A stretch of DNA of 62,000 bases from Gnetum montanum (GCA_015680685.1 MNCI01005348.1:78745-140744); one strand, 5' to 3'; shown: positions 34,124 to 45,615, numbered from the stretch's first letter. Notes: a model not told the origin generated them from the sequence alone. A program made the numbers and translations.

Positions 34124-34808
34124 TGTATCTAGCCCCCATACAGACTAGACCCATCACCGAATCAGATCCATGCATGGCCGTGCCCCCTCTGACATGAACT
34201 TGCCTATCAGGCTATGCTCCAATCGTTCCAACGTGCCTGTGGCCGGGCGTTCTACTTTGATCCGTAGCGCCATCCCTTCCCATGAGCACTCGCCAAATTC
34301 TTTGTCTCATTTGAGGGCCTCTTGCGGGGTTTCCTGGTTGGCCCCCTGCACATCTTCCGTCACGTCCAATCGAGTCTTCTTGGTCTCTTGGTTCGCCACG
34401 TCCGTTGGTTCTACCTCCGCTCCTAGAACCTCCTTGCTTGCAGGTGTCTACACGTTCGTCAGGCCCACCGTGCTCGTAGTTGCCACCGCTCCAGGTATCT
34501 CGCTAGTCATCTCGCCTCCGTATTTAAGCTTTTTTATTGGAGAATTAAATTGTTATTTAATTTAAACTAAGGCTGTCTAAATTTCCTCGTTAAGTTACAA
34601 ATTTTGATTGTTGTCTCATCTAGATTCTCTTGTCGATTAATCCGCATCATCGATTTCTTTTATCTGTTTAAAGCACCGCATTGCCCTTCTAGCCCTTTTA
34701 GCTGAGACTATTCTTGAGTTTCTTTACCTATACATGAGGTGCCCTAGGGGATAGTCTATAAAATGAGTTTTGTGGGTGTTGTTGTGGCCAAATTTTCTTA
34801 CATCAACA

Positions 34809-35269
34809 ATTACAAGAACTGAAAATATATATATCTTGGAATTTTAAAACATGTAGTTTGTATATACCCCAACTCTAAAGGTAGCTTTGTATATATTGGT
34901 GGGCAAGACTATTGCATAATTGAAATATAACAAGAAAATATTATATAGATCTTTAGGTGTAATATTATATGTTATTTTCAAATATTCATTCTAAGGTTAA
35001 TTAGAAAAACATTATGAATCATCAAATGATATAGTCTACAAGTAAGTTCTTCCCTAGAAAGTTGCATGATTTCCACTTTTTTATTGTAAAATAATGTAAT
35101 AATTTAATTTTAGTTTTACATCATGATATATTAATTTTAATATTAATATGTTTTAAAAAACTGATGGTATGCACATTTTCAGAAGTCCAGCCTATATACA
35201 GAGTTCATAGACCTAATAAAATTTTAATTTCAACTTCATAACAATAAAAGAATGATTTTGTTTATTTAC
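34809..35269. other. Remaining intron 3 of reductase copy R3
   Basis: AT-rich, no gene. On the minus strand it follows the donor site of R3 exon 3 and ends where element A begins. Confidence 0.5.
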
Positions 35270-36014
35270 TAGCAATGGTTCTTGAATTTGCCTCATAACC
35301 TCAACTGAGGTCCATGTGGTTTCATCTATACAGCTTGCCATGAGCTCTCCATTACTGTTGAGAGTTGAGGCAGAAACGACAGAGGAAGTCATAATCACTT
35401 TCTTCACTGTTTCAGAGCGACTACATGACTTCAATACATTTAGCACACCCTTCACTGCTGGCACAACCACCTCTACCTGATCCATCCATTGCCAAACAAA
35501 TAAACAGAATCAAATTAAATTTAAAAAAAGAAACCATTGACAGAGGATGACAAAAATTAAATTAAACATGATGGTAATATATTATTATAATTTAGGCTGA
35601 TTATATTACCTCTGAGGTTCCATAGAACTCCAAAGGGGGCTGGCCACGTGAAATACTCCATGGCATCCCCCCACAGCTTTGTCAAAAGAGCTTTCTTAAA
35701 GAAGATCTGCCTTGAATATCCTAAGATTTTCTTTTGCTTTTTCTAATGACTTCAACGGCCTCACCTTTGTTAGATTATCTGCAATTCCAAGTAACCTTAT
35801 TAAACACCTTGTTGATTGTTCATGATTGCATGTTTATCTATATTGGATATAAGAAAACCAAGTTAAACAGAAAGCACAAAAGAATCTAATAATATTACCA
35901 AGAGCTCTGAGAGTAGCATGCACAGTGTAACCTCTCTCCAGGAGTGTCTTGACCAGCCATGATCCCACATACCCTGCATCTCCAGTAACACAGTATGCCT
36001 TGTTCTGGTCCATG
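35270..36014 (-). pseudogene. R3: exons 1-3 of a DFR/ANR-like reductase, disabled
   Basis: Exon 1 (36014-35899): [36 protein letters not shown] donor. Exon 2 (35778-35620): NLTKVRPLKSLEKAKENLRI, FKADLL, then a stop at 35698-35696, SSFDKAVGGCHGVFHVASP, followed by a one-base loss that moves EFYGTSE out of frame. Exon 3 (35476-35270): VEVVVPAVKGVLNVLKSC, VKKVIMTSSVVSAS, CIDETTWTSVEVM. Splice sites are all canonical. The dinucleotide-binding loop reads TGDAGYVGS where TGGAGYVGS is usual. Exons 4-6 are absent nearby; element A lies 460 bases downstream in intron 3. The TSS motif carries the family's catalytic Ser. A dead gene, closest by eye to flavonoid reductases (DFR/ANR-like). Confidence 0.85.
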
Positions 36015-37709
36015 ATGTTTTGGCGAAAGAAACTTGTTTTATGCCTTGAGCTAGTTCTAGACTGCAGTGGAAGATAAAAATTAGCTTTGCTGATTGAAAT
36101 CAGTTGGGGTGGAAGGGTATTTGTAATTCCACTGGCACTGCTATCGTTATCCAAAGATCTAACCTCATTCCAGTAACCAACTTTATGGACCCACCTTACA
36201 TAGTCATGGTCAATGTTGTGCCATTCTAAATGCACACAGATATTGCTTCAACTGGGGAACAAAGTACAAAAACAAAAAAATAAAAAAAATAAAAATTCCC
36301 AGTGTAGAAAGGCTTCAATTATTTGAAATAATTCGCTGTCCAAAGGAATTCTAAAGTTCCTGCATTACGTGTTTTTTAGATATTCAGGATGCATCCCACT
36401 CTAAAGCTTAAAAATAATGGTATTTAAAATTCACGGCCTACCAGCTTTGGTTGGGAGCTCTTACTTTACCTTTCCTGGGCTTCTCAATTTCACGTTTCAT
36501 TGGCCCAGTAAATGTGTTGGCAAGCTAGAAAAGATGCTAGAATTATAATGAGAGTTTCTCCTTTCTGCAATTTGAAACTATATTTATTTCGAATTCTCTC
36601 TGCATTTATCTGCATTCATTAAAATTCTATCCATCATTTTAATGTTAAATTCAGGAAATTCAAGTTGCTATTTAATAGTAACTCATCTGTGAAACCTATA
36701 TCCTAGCAAATTCATAAAATGCAGATGATGTGATATATTTTTCTTCTTAGGTTTAAAGATGAATGATAACCCAGCAGAAATTCCTCTTAATGACCACTAA
36801 TGTAGTAAAAATGGAATAGTTAATAATTATAATTTTATAGTAAGTAGAATATTGTTGTGATGCAAACAATTTTTAATATGAACCAAGAATACAAAGAAGA
36901 TTTCTGTTGATGACAATCTTACTAGTAACTTCTCCACCATGTTTAAATCAAACCCTTTTTTCCTAAACAATTTGAAAATTGAAATTTGAATACTTCCCTA
37001 TCAAAACAAATCAAATCAATGAGTTTAATGTGCAATTATAAATGATGAGATACTTTATTATCAATGAGTTTAATGTGCATCTATAAATGATGAAGATACT
37101 TTCTTAGTATGGTCAGTGCCCTGTATACAAAAGGAAAAATACAATTTTTAGTATAAATATTCAATTCTTAGAAAATAATAATTTTACAGTAATTTAGCAT
37201 TTACTATGGTTCAAATCCTATTCTTAATATAACTGTACATCATGCTTTGTTTTTCAAAATAATGGCAGTACACTAAATTAAACAGATATCATATATTTAA
37301 ATAAAAAATAGATAATGATACATATTAAGAAAGATTGTATTATTAAGTGAATTCCTTTGCAATCTTTATTATGCGAATTTGATAATTACAATTTTACCGT
37401 TTCTCATTAATAATACTGAGCAGTTCGTAACGGACATCCAGTAGAATGCTTTTTAAAAGTGAGAATATTTTGCCCTGTATTGTTGCTAAATAAAATGATA
37501 TATTGCTCAAGGTGCACTAAGTAGTCACCTAAGCCGCTATCACTTATCAACGTGATTTGATAAAAGAAAATTTAATTTAAAACTGATATCATGACACAAA
37601 GCTCACAGCTTTATTTTCCTGCCGGAAAAAAATTGAACTACTTTATCCTGTATTTTGTCCCGGATAGATGTGCCTTCTATCATGAACACATACACTTGTA
37701 TATTCAGTT
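36015..37709. other. Spacer between reductase copies R3 and R4
   Basis: AT-rich. Contains the upstream region of R3 (minus strand) and the 3' flank of R4. A short near-duplication (ATCAATGAGTTTAATGTGCA with TATAAATGATGA) occurs at about 37014-37092. No gene or transposon is recognised. Confidence 0.45.
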
Positions 37710-40144
37710 TCAGGTGTTCTGAAGTGTGCCATGAGCAACTGCTGCGGAGATGGAATCAGCAAGAATGTCATGCAGGCCATGCTTGAATTCAAAACCCATG
37801 TCAATTAGCTTCTGTGAGGAAGCCCCTGCAATTTTGTCACCATCCTCCTCTTTTTTCACCCTTGCATTTCAGAAGACAACCATATGTTAAACGAAGAACA
37901 AGATGATTCACAGTTCAATTCTAACATGTTAAATATTAGATTTAAATGCATCCAAAGTATGTAAAAGAAACCGCTGAAAAGTGAATTATGTGTAATAGAT
38001 CCCATAAAACACCTTCAAAGACCAATAATTTAACTCTAAAACAAAACAAAACAAAGATTTGGTTATGAACATATACTGCAGTTTGGAAGGCAAATTTGGG
38101 AATTGATTAGCCAAGTAGTCTGATAATTGGAAAGCAGAAACGGCCACAGAAGAACAAATGTAGCGGCCTTCCGCTGAGGGATGTTGCATTGCAAATATGT
38201 GAGCATTGCAGACGTCCTCTGTGTGAACAAGTGGTAACGATCCAAGAAACTGTTGACACACCATCATCCTGTGAAGCTGCTCTTTGTCCCCTGCAACATC
38301 AAATTATTATTAATTCAATTTAAATTTGATTTGGGTGTTAAAAATTTTGTATATAAATTATTTACCGGTGAAGAAGCACAAGAGGAAAGCGCATGATTCG
38401 GGCAAGTCCGATGTGATAAAAGGTCCAACCACAATGGCAGGCAACATGGTGATCACTTCAATTTCATTTTTGTGCTCTTCCCCAAATTGCAGAGCTGCTT
38501 GCTCTTCCAAGACTTTTGATACCCAGTACATCTGAAATGAAGTTTAGAGGAGCTTGAATCATTATCAAATACAAGATTTTACACTGCAATGTAAAAAACA
38601 CTTTAGAGAGGTGGAATTGTAGGGTTGGAAATTTTTTTTTAAAAAGGATTTTCAGTCAAGTAAATACCTGCTGTGTTTTAAAATGCATATTACAGGATAT
38701 AGATGGAATATTACTGTTGTAAATTTGGTTGGTTTGTTTCAAATATTACTTATGTTTTCAAAACACATAAAATACATATAGAATGTATATTTCTAATAAA
38801 ACTGCAAAGTCTACCGAAGAAATAAAATTTCAGTTTCAGTTTAAATATATAATGAAAAGTTTATCTATCCGGTATTTAACTTATCCTATGTTGTGTATTG
38901 CAGGCATAGTTACCAGAAACTAGCAACAGCCTGACCGCAATAGAAACTTGAAAAAAAAAGAAAAAAGGTAAATGGAAGGTTGGGATAAAAAACGGTTTAT
39001 AAATCTTAGAAGTAGAGTATATAAATATGAATATATATACCTTAAAAATGCATGGTAACTGAATAATATTTAGATAGAGATGAAAATAAAATTGCATGTA
39101 CGTTATTGCCTATACAGGTTATTAAATGATTTAAGGATATTTAATTTTATTACTTTACAAAACCTTTCAACCGGCTAGGAACGGTGAACACCAGAAGCAA
39201 AAGCATTTTGAAATAATTTTCCTTTGCAGAAACCAAAAATGCCAAACATTCCGAATCCGTCCCGTTTCTGGCAACTATGATTGCAGAAGTTATTTGAAGA
39301 ACAGGTAAATGCCAAACATAGAACCTCTACAGAAGGACATGAATCTACAGAAGGACATGAATGCTAAGATAGTATAAAAAAACTTTAGCAAACTTAAAAC
39401 TTTCCTTCAATTGCTTTGTTTATATATGAAAATCTGTTGCATAATATCTCAGCAGCTTGCCTGTGTACCAATGACTTGTACGAGACAATTTACACCTTAA
39501 GGAGTCTTGAATTATGTAACAGAAAAAACTCGACAGATGCCTTTTATTAAAAAAAAAAGACTGATTCTTTAAAATCTGTGATGCACACTAGTCCTAAAAT
39601 ATTTGTTTTGGATACAAGGAAATTTTGGTTTTATTGTAAAATTGAAATAGATAGAACTTATGGGCCTATAAAAAAGGAAATGTGCATGGCATGAGTTTTA
39701 TCATCCGGAAAATAACCAAACGTTAGCAGGTAAAATCAGGTCTCAAAACGCGAAAACTAAGAACAGCGGCAACAGAGACTGTAAATTAGTAAATTCATTG
39801 ATGTGTTAACCAAAAAATTTACTAACTGAAATACTGTTGTTCATACTATGGTCATATAGTTACTGGTTCTTCCTCAGAACAGTTAAAATAATAATCATAA
39901 ATTCATAATCAAATAAGTAGTAGTTTTGTTTGTGTCTTACTGCTAATGGCTCTTTGCATTGCCTCAAGAACTGAATGGGACTCCATCTCGTTTCATCTAT
40001 GCAACCTATCAACTCTCCTCTGTCACTAAGAGGACAAGCAGCACCCATTGATGAAGTTACAACTACTTTCTTCACTGTTTGGGAGCGTTTGCATGACTTG
40101 AACAAATTCACAACACCCTTCACAGCAGGAATTACCACTTCCTC
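37710..40144 (-). CDS. R4: exons 3-6 of a DFR/ANR-like NAD(P)H reductase, open frame
   Basis: Exon 3 (40144-39941): EEVVIPAVKGVVNLFKSCKR, VKKVVVTSSMGAAC (catalytic Ser), CIDETRWSPIQFL. Exon 4 (38531-38366): MYWVSKVLEEQAALQFGEE with the catalytic Tyr-x3-Lys, then VITMLPAIVVGPFIT. Exon 5 (38290-38077): LPLVHTEDVCNAHIFAMQHP, GRYICSSVAVSAFQLSDYL. Exon 6 (37860-37710): VKKEEDGDKIAGASSQKLID, GFEFKHGLHDI, stop. All splice sites are GT-AG and phases agree; together 244 codons, the C-terminal part of a protein of about 336. Exons 1-2 are not found between 40145 and 62000. Either intron 2 is very long and filled with transposons, or the gene is truncated. The family reduces flavonoid or phenylpropanoid carbonyls with NADPH; the exact substrate is not assignable. 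Confidence 0.82.
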
Positions 40145-41419
40145 CTGAACACCATATAAATAAAAAATACTTCATAATCTCACCTTCTAAACCCTAGAAA
40201 TTAAAGGATAAACTATGATTTCAACATTTCTATGCTTCTTACTGTTGTTACCTCCATGGACTGTTGTTACCTTGATGGTGAAATGTTTCCGTTCATTCTC
40301 TGAAGACAATTCCGCATTGCTGACCAGCTGGCAAAAACTTATCAACGACCTTTTCTCAGACTACTCCACGACGAATCAATTTGAATATTGAAACTTGAAC
40401 AACACAACGACAAAACTAAATCAAATCAAACATTCTTTCCTGGCAAATGCATACACATGCACTGAAACCATTGGAAAGTAGAAAAAGTTCTGTCAAATCG
40501 AGCCCATCCTGGCAACATCTTAGAGTTGATTTTAAGAAGTGGCATAATCAAGAAGCATCAACTGTACCGTGAGGATACTCTGAAGCCATTTTTTTCGTTT
40601 TTTTAAGTGTTTAAACACGTATGGTTACCTTGTGTCAAATGGTTTTGCCATAGAATACCAGGTGAATTTGTTGGGGTTTGTGATCGCATGCAATACACCG
40701 TGGTTCAGAATAGAAGATACTCAGGCTATCAGCATGAGCTAAGTTATTTGTCACATGCATTGTTTTTTTTATTATTTCATGGTTTCTAGTTTTAACTAAC
40801 TTAGTATTCACATGAATTTTTACAACCTTGCGCACAATTTCAGTCTGCTGGATACCATTTCCACCTAAAATTAATGGTCAAAGGCCATGGCTTTTTAAGA
40901 GAAACAACAATAAATTATGGTGGTTTTCAGGTTTTAAACTTCACAAGTTCACAAGTCAAATGGCTATAGTTAACAATAAATTATGGTGGTTTTCAGGTTT
41001 TAAACTTCACAAGTTCACAAGTCAAATCGCTATAGTTAGCCATACCTACCAAAAACTATAGAATGTGACCGAGCCTTCAATAAATTATTTATGATTAGAA
41101 CATGCTTCTAAGCTAGCATGGGTGTTGGTGAGCTTTCAATGTGTACCTCAAGGTGCAAGGCTTGTGAACCAACTTACTAAACTACAACTTGTACTCAACA
41201 TGGTTCATTTTTGCCATGATAAATTATGGGTTGCTTTATCCATATGACTACACAATGTATACAAACTTACCTCATATACTTATACAATGGGATGGAACAA
41301 ATATAAGATAATCATTTTTAAAGTACAATGAAACTTAGGCTCGTAACACAATCCCTACTCATACATCAAGGTAAATGCAATGCAATTTTGTAATGAAACT
41401 TAAATGTTTTTTTTACTAT
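40145..41419. other. Possible intron 2 of R4; no exon found
   Basis: Begins just upstream of the acceptor of R4 exon 3. I looked for the exon 2 signature (KSLEKAKENL, VFHVASP) on the minus strand and did not find it. AT-rich, with one tandem duplication at 40904-41037. Confidence 0.4.
40904..41037. repeat. 66-bp tandem duplication
   Basis: AACAATAAATTATGGTGGTT through AAATGGCTATAGTT is repeated immediately, with few differences (ATGG against ATCG near the end). No function visible. Confidence 0.85.
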
Positions 41420-42149
41420 GTTAGAGACCTTTAGGATTTATTGGATAGAAGAAATATACATAGGATATATAGCAAACACTTCATTAATAAAGTTACCAAG
41501 TTTCCTTGGTGCTATTTCAAAAAGTTCAATTAAATTATCAGCTATAATTTGTCACTTGTGGTGACTTTGCACTAAAACAAAACATTTTAAGAGAATGTGA
41601 TACTCATTTTCAATTGCCCTTTGATTGCATAAATAACAAGTTCTCTCTTCTCTCAGAATCCATATACAATAAGCTAGATTTAACTAATGTTCTTTTGTCT
41701 ATAACTACTTAGGTGTAGATTAACAAGAGGCATGCTTGTAGAAAATGTTGATATGATGTGGAGGACTATGTGACAGCTCATAGCTTCACATTTTGATGTT
41801 TTAGTGTTGATGAATTATAGAAATCTTATTCATTTTGAAAAAAGGAAATTCATTAGAGAAGAGCACAAAAGAAAAAAAATAAAAAAATTAGTGAGCTTCA
41901 ATGAAATGCAAAAAGCTTAATAATTACCAATTGTTTCCAATTAATTTAATTTTCACTTGGTTTTTGGGTACCATTTAGGAGAATAAAATTAGTTTATAGG
42001 TAAAAATGTAGGGACTTCATACTCAGCCACAAGCAAGCTTTAGGAGGAATTATTATACTAATAACTTTGTGTTATTGTATGGAGAAAGTAAAAAGCCTCA
42101 ACCATAGGACTTTTATCTCTTTTGTTGGTTTTTTCAAGCCTTATGATTT

Positions 42150-42557
42150 TATTTCTTGAGATAAACTTTGAAAGAGACTAGATAGCATTAGCATTACACA
42201 AAATCTCCTTTATATTGCTAAAAGAATCTATGGAAGATAATCTTACTTGAGAAGGAACAATTATCAACAATTTACTAGGAGTTAAATAAGGTTGCCCTTT
42301 GCCCTCTACCATTTTTGGCATATTTATAGATGAATTAGAGAAATGAATGCAAAATGCCTCTAATCATATTATGTCAGGAAATGAATTATGTTTGAATAGG
42401 CTTCTCTTTGCAAATGAGGTGACCTTGATTGTAAAATTAGCTACAAGATTAAATTATACATTTGAAATTTTCCATGACTACTAAAAAAATTCTAATATGA
42501 AACTTAATATAGATGAGACTAAAATTCTAGTTTATGGTACTATAAATAGAAATTATG
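42150..42557 (+). pseudogene. LINE reverse transcriptase relic, left half
   Basis: Plus strand: GVK, a stop, GCPLPSTIFGIFIDELEK, a stop, MQNASNHIMSGNELCLNRLL, FANEVTLIVK (the YADD box is altered to FANE), then NIDETKILVYGTINRNYV. The frame is cut by the LTR of element C at 42558 and its continuation is at 56635. Limits on the left are approximate; relics may reach to about 41420. Confidence 0.75.
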
Positions 42558-43371
42558 TGATGAGGACATCACCTAGCCCATGTCTAATCCTCAATATGTT
42601 TGTGCATAGATGTTTGTATGTTGTTATGTTTTTCTTTTAGTGTTTTTTTGTTGATGATGATCTTAGGATATTTTGACATGTTTGGAAGTGCTTTGGAACT
42701 ATTTTAATGAGTTTAGGATGTCCTAAGAGCTATGAGGACTTGTTTGGACATGTTTGGAGGTTCCAAGTCTCAAAACAAGCATATTTAATTTTGACCCTAG
42801 CAGGATAGAGTTCTATCTTGACAGTTAGATGTCTAATCTACATATTAGACATCTACACACTCTCAAGATGTCTAACATGATTTTAAGACATCTACTTTGA
42901 TACCTCTACACTTGGGATAGATGTTTACTATTTCTCCTAAACATCTTGGATGAATTTTAACAAACATCAAATTGAATGATCAATTGGAGGGATGATGAAG
43001 AGATAGGAGGGAAAGATATAAATGAACCTCTTAGGCATTCAAGTTGATTAAGAAAGAGTCTAGAGAGAAGAGAGAGAGTTTAGGGTGAGAGGTGAGTTGA
43101 GAGAAGAGTAGAGAGAAGAGTAGAGAGAGATAGGGTCTTGGCAAGATGCCTTGATCATCATCCATGTAAGAGTGTGTTTTCTTTGATTGAGTGTGTCTGT
43201 GAGAGTTTGATTCAATCTCTTATTTTTCCTTGGGGATTTGTGCTTCCTTTTTGTTGTAATTTCTCCATTTGAGCAAGAATAAAGCTTTCATTTTCCTTTT
43301 CTTATTCAAATTTGTTATTTTTATGACATTGAAAGAGCTTAAATTATGGAATCCATGGGAGTGCCTCATCA
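42558..43371 (+). repeat. 5' LTR of element C
   Basis: 814 bases, TGATGAGGACATCACC to GTGCCTCATCA. It contains a GAGAGAAGAG-rich purine tract (about 43055-43130), and differs from the 3' LTR by many substitutions, so the insertion is old. Confidence 0.95.
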
Positions 43372-43374
43372 TAT

Positions 43375-43386
43375 TGGTATCAAAGC
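43375..43386 (+). promoter_or_regulatory. Primer-binding site of element C (initiator tRNA-Met type)
   Basis: TGGTATCAAAGC, three bases after the LTR, differs at one position from the common plant site TGGTATCAGAGC, which pairs with initiator tRNA-Met. Confidence 0.85.
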
Positions 43387-43761
43387 AACTTGGAATTGAA
43401 GACAATTGCATTCAAGTGAATACTTCTCATCTCAATTGCAAATAATCACTCCAAATTCTCAAGCTTGGATGAATTCTATTTTACTACTTATTCTACTCAT
43501 CTTAGGATTTGAAAATCTCCCTTTGATCCATAAGTTTGTCTCATCTTTCAAGAATTGGAAGATAATTGTGGAATTGGACATCCATTGGCTTGTAATAGTT
43601 AGTGTTTGAAGATCTTATGCTCATTTCTCTTAAGATCTTAGAATTTCTTGTCTCATTCCTTGAGAAATATTGAAAATTTCACCTTTCCTCATAGAATTTT
43701 GTGAAAATTACCTTTCAAATTAATTTCCATCATGCATCCAAAGAAGAAGACATTTTAAGCT

Positions 43762-44329
43762 ATGTCAAGAGACATGGATGCCACGAGAAATTATCTCAGG
43801 CTCATTGCAGAGAAAATTGAAACACTTGGAGAGAACAAAGAACCTACTACTTCACCAAAAGCATCCAAGTAAGGGTACAATTCATGCAATTCTTCACCAA
43901 GACATTCCTCAATGTCATCCCTTGAAGATGATATTCCTTTTGAAGATGAATACTTTGGAAAGGGAGAAGATCAAGATGATGTTTTTCTTCATGCCCCTTG
44001 TGCTGAAAATAAGTCTCAAGGCTTCATTTTTCCTAGGAAAGAGAAAAAAGAACTTCCTTCTAAGACTCAAAGGAAGCAATGTGAAGGAATAAAAGTCACT
44101 CTTGTGAAAGCTTTTAGAGATGCTTTAAGGATGCCTCATGTTGAAGTCAAATCCTTCAATGGCATGGAAGAAATTAAATCTTTTATCTCTTGGCTAAAAA
44201 TTATTAACAAGTACTTTGAACTTGAAGATGTGGAAAATCATCAAAAGGTGTCTTTTGTTGAAACTAAATTGGAAGTCATAACACTTGTATGGTGGGAGAA
44301 GAAAATACATTGTTACAAGGTAAAGAATG
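43762..44329 (+). pseudogene. Element C gag, first part
   Basis: ATG 43762: MSRDMDATRNYLRLIAEKIE, a stop after KASK, then SSLEDDIPFEDEYFGKGEDQ and the capsid start VKSFNGMEEIKSFISWLKII, ELEDVENHQKVSFVETKLE, VWWEKK. It is cut at 44334 by element D and resumes at 51339. Confidence 0.82.
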
Positions 44330-44334
44330 ATACC

Positions 44335-45114
44335 TAATGGGATGCGATATCATGTCCGCCACAATATTGCAGTCCGCCACCAAGTTTATAAATAAGAGGC
44401 AGCTCTCCCTTTGTTTCTCATCTAGATCTAGACCCTTAGTGAAAATCTAGCAATTTTACCCCTCCAGAGATAGAATATTTTCCATGTGCCCACAGTAGGA
44501 GCTCCAAAGTGAACTGATCTTTATTCGAGCAGATATTGTACTTGAACACATATTTGTGTACGGAAATAAAGACGAACTTCTTGGATAAACCTTGCAGTGC
44601 ATGGAATAGGCTAATTAGGAATTTATTTATTGTTATTTACTATTTACCATTTAATTGCTTTATTAGTAATTAATTCTCTCTCAACCCTTCTCTCCTAGTT
44701 AAGTGCCTCAGTACGACCGCTTCGAGCACGTGCGTTATGCTTGGTGATCCCAGCAACGATTAGCATTTGGTAACCAAGGTTGCATTAGTTCAAGGTGTGA
44801 ATGGTAAGTGGAAACGGATGTTGACGCTAGTTTAATTAAGGCTTAGTTAGTTAGTTAAAGTTAGTCAATTAGTCTCTTTAACCCTTCACCTCACTAGCAT
44901 AGGTGATAAAACTGAAAAGCTATAAAAATCATATACCTCAGACTTACTTAACCATACACCATGACAAATATAAGTAAGTCTGGGAAGACAACGAATAATT
45001 AACCTTAAGTGTTCCATGAGGCGTGTAGGCACTTACTCTATGGAGTTCGACCAGATCACGTGTGTTACGCTCGTATTCGTATGGTTGAGTGTAGGGGTAC
45101 CTCGCCACTCATCA
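44335..45114 (+). repeat. 5' LTR of element D
   Basis: 780 bases from TAATGGGATGCG to CGCCACTCATCA. The first bases are TA where TG is normal, a G-to-A change. Long match to 50727-51333 and, inverted, to the solo LTR at 25715-26527. Confidence 0.88.
44385..44396 (+). promoter_or_regulatory. TATA box in the LTR of element D
   Basis: TTTATAAATAAG, at the same LTR position as CTATAAATAAG in the solo LTR and CCCTATAAAT at 58201 in element E. Confidence 0.6.
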
Positions 45115-45115
45115 T

Positions 45116-45133
45116 TGGTGCCGTTGCCGAGGA
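45116..45133 (+). promoter_or_regulatory. Primer-binding site of element D
   Basis: TGGTGCCGTTGCCGAGGA, one base after the LTR, is close to TGGCGCCGTTGCCGGGGA, the site used by Athila/Tat elements. Confidence 0.75.
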
Positions 45134-45205
45134 CTAAGTGTTTGTGCGGTAAGTAGAACATAGGAAATTACTCACATTGGGAGCTTATACAAACCTTAGG
45201 GTTAA

Positions 45206-45567
45206 TTAAATGAAAAATTATATAACGGTTAAATAGCACACCGAATAAGAAACAATGTCTTCTTCTTCTTCTCATAAGAGCAATACACCACCTAGGGATA
45301 ATACTAGAAATAGTTGGCAATCTAAAACACATAACCAAAATCAGCCAATTCCTCAACAATATAGGTGGTATATACTCATCCCAATGAGTATATACCTAAT
45401 TTTACTTTTANTATTGTTGAGGAATTGGCTGATTTTGGTTATGTGTTTTAGATTGCCAACTATTTCTAGTATTATCCCTAGGTGGTGTATTGCTCTTATG
45501 AGAAGAAGAAGAAGACATTGTTTCTTATTCGGTGTGCTATTTAACCGTTATATAATTTTTCATTTAA
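45206..45567. other. Long inverted repeat around a single N, probable assembly artefact
   Basis: Left arm 45206-45361 and right arm 45412-45567 are exact reverse complements of about 156 bases, with single Ns at 45411 and 45568. The right arm is a reversed copy placed at a gap edge. The gag leader of element D is interrupted here for that reason. Confidence 0.8.
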
Positions 45568-45615
45568 NTCGCACAACGTTTAAGGGACACAAGGCAGGAG
45601 AGCCAACATACACTG

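Larger units (their letters stand above)
30850..34510 (-). mobile_element. GC-rich LINE, internally deleted, minus strand
   Basis: ORF1 from ATG 34510 with stops, containing a DUF4283-like domain at 34123-33740 (VPVGGPWFYGAQGLALAPW, LVRLHGLPLEYWTTEFLQL). It runs almost directly into the second half of an endonuclease (LLIGDFN at about 33530, then YTWSN and ALDHRPIL), so the zinc knuckle and endonuclease start are deleted. RT follows: DKAPWPDGWPIKFFREF (32600 region), FLLRLFSWMVVTRMW, and THYVDDTMIFTRA (about 31910) with both catalytic Asp. A zf-RVT C-terminal domain (FGWLILHRQSLF) ends near 30850. Stops and frameshifts abound. GC content is far above the surrounding retrotransposons. Confidence 0.8.
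7543..34808 (+). mobile_element. Element A: Tat-like Ty3/Gypsy LTR retrotransposon with three nested insertions
   Basis: Layout on the plus strand: LTR-like region (7543-9151), primer-binding site, gag, protease, extra RNase H, RT, RNase H, integrase, and a second LTR-like region (29244-34808). Interruptions are element B (12432-24245), a solo LTR (25715-26527) and a GC-rich block with a LINE (about 29550-34522). Without these it is about 9.7 kb. Coding parts contain many stops, so it is dead. The paired ends share TTACAT(A/C)AACA at the right boundary and the stretch from CCAGC(A/C)GTTG to TTTGCAGGCTG on the left. The left limit is uncertain: a TATATATATAAAT box upstream of 29244 hints that the true 3' LTR begins earlier and that the 5' copy has lost its U3. 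No target duplication is visible. Confidence 0.7.
29244..34808 (+). repeat. 3' LTR of element A, with GC-rich block inserted or exchanged
   Basis: 29244-29549 and 34523-34808 match the 5' LTR-like region (7543-7884 and 8883-9151). Between them lies a GC-rich block of about 5 kb holding a minus-strand LINE and a further frame. The right tip is ACATCAACA. The 5' partner has about 1 kb of unrelated sequence in the same position. Confidence 0.65.

Noticed and set aside
36015-36235. Upstream in-frame extension of R3 exon 1 to 36235
   Set aside because: The added residues do not match the family; ATG 36014 gives the normal N-terminus.
40250-40360. Minus-strand peptide (LVSNAELSSENERKHFTIK) before a GT, as a candidate R4 exon 2
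   Set aside because: Does not resemble exon 2 of R3 or the reductase family, and no acceptor fits.
45206-45567. Inverted repeat as a MITE or hairpin RNA gene
   Set aside because: Arms are perfect and bounded by single Ns, which points to an assembly error.
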